Source of the DNA: Homoserinimonas sp. OAct 916
GTDB taxonomy: Bacteria > Actinomycetota > Actinomycetes > Actinomycetales > Microbacteriaceae
Assembly (NCBI RefSeq): GCF_003260275.1
Contig: NZ_QJHB01000001.1
Span: 434,001 to 498,000 of the forward strand
DNA: 64,000 nt
Direction: 5' to 3'
Made by a program: the position numbers and the translations under genes. Shown one piece after another: positions 63,836 to 64,000 of the stretch (positions within the stretch are counted from its first letter, which is position 1; each line of letters opens with the position of its first letter). The notes under the pieces are model-generated. The model ran no database searches. It worked only from the letters and a program-made list of their open reading frames with translations, and was not told the origin of the DNA.

Positions 63836-64000
63836 ATGCAGGACATCAGTCGGGGATCCGCTTTAGGCACCTCCGGGGCGAGCGAGCTCTTCCAATTGCT
63901 CCGCGACGGCCAACCGCACACCCGCGCCGAACTTGCGAAGCTCACCGGGTTGGCCCGCTCGACCATCGCGCTCCGAGTCGACGAGTTGATGAGGCTCCGG
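63836..64000 (+). CDS. ROK-family transcriptional regulator (5' part only)
   Basis: Fifty-five residues are visible. ELFQLLRDGQPHTRAELAKL then GLARSTIALRVDELMRL form the winged-helix DNA-binding domain of ROK repressors (NagC/XylR type). The sugar-binding kinase-like part lies outside the window. It is divergent from the sugar operon and probably regulates it. Confidence 0.85.
   Translation, partial: MQDISRGSALGTSGASELFQLLRDGQPHTRAELAKLTGLARSTIALRVDELMRLR

Noticed and set aside
1-64000. tRNA, rRNA, CRISPR, insertion sequence or prophage elements
   Set aside because: No cloverleaf-like GTTC-containing elements, spaced palindromic repeats, transposase or integrase motifs were seen in the gaps or frames.

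Overview
The window is high-GC DNA from an actinobacterium, most probably a pigmented member of the Microbacteriaceae. The main reasons are a complete C50-carotenoid gene set (crtE-crtB-crtI-crtYe-crtYf-crtEb), an MmpL/MarR pair like the one associated with carotenoids in Corynebacterium, an ECF sigma factor with an RskA-type anti-sigma factor, a deazaflavin (F420)-type nitroreductase, many 4-base ATGA/GTGA gene overlaps, and apparently leaderless starts. There are no rRNA or tRNA genes, insertion sequences, integrases or CRISPR arrays. It reads as an ordinary chromosome segment with a metabolic and transport accessory load.

Layout. 1-3.4 kb: a membrane-tethered copper protein of nitrite-reductase/multicopper-oxidase type (cut by the window edge) translationally coupled to an NnrS-like membrane protein. 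3.4-8.4 kb: an 18-unit octamer tandem array that forms the 3' end of a zinc alcohol dehydrogenase gene, a HerA-like ATPase, ispG (isoprenoid precursor supply) and a small FMN-binding stress protein. 8.5-12.3 kb: an iron(III)-type ABC importer. 12.4-20.0 kb: the carotenoid operon, followed by genes for a TspO homologue and a DHA2-type exporter. 20.1-23.0 kb: an SDR/DUF2867 protein and a DNA photolyase. 23.3-26.3 kb: a DUF4397 surface protein, a class F-like sortase, an ECF sigma factor and its anti-sigma factor. 26.3-29.4 kb: MarR regulator and MmpL exporter, divergent. 29.4-41.9 kb: a GNAT enzyme, a flavin-binding protein, a polyamine-type region (FAD amine oxidase, aminoaldehyde dehydrogenase, MGT-type glycosyltransferase, TetR regulator, PotABCD transporter), then a glucosamine-kinase-like enzyme with a SIS-domain partner. 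41.9-47.9 kb: glycerate kinase, MFS exporter, NRAMP metal transporter and an ABC exporter. 48.0-50.9 kb: an orphan sugar-binding lipoprotein and rplJ-rplL with an L10 leader. 50.9-55.3 kb: an F420-type nitroreductase and a sugar ABC importer of the MalEFG type whose MalF-like permease carries an inserted SdrD/CNA-B-like domain. 55.6-64.0 kb: a sugar or polyol catabolic locus with two TIM-barrel isomerases/epimerases, a ribose-type ABC importer with two different permeases, a Gfo/Idh/MocA dehydrogenase and a divergent ROK regulator cut by the window end.

Working together. ispG feeds isopentenyl units to CrtE (GGPP), then CrtB (phytoene), CrtI (lycopene), CrtEb (C50 elongation) and CrtYe/CrtYf (cyclisation), predicting a decaprenoxanthin-like pigment. 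Photolyase and the MarR/MmpL pair suggest a light- or GGPP-responsive regulon. The amine oxidase, aldehyde dehydrogenase and PotABCD are consistent with putrescine uptake and oxidation. The last 9 kb looks like a self-contained uptake and oxidation/epimerisation route for an unidentified sugar or cyclitol. I found no clearly new multi-gene system. The most unusual items are the octamer array that writes a protein C-terminus, the permease with an inserted domain, the TspO/exporter extension of the carotenoid operon, a TTGCTAG element shared by the crtE and marR/mmpL promoters, the glycosyltransferase in the polyamine locus, and the kinase/SIS pair.
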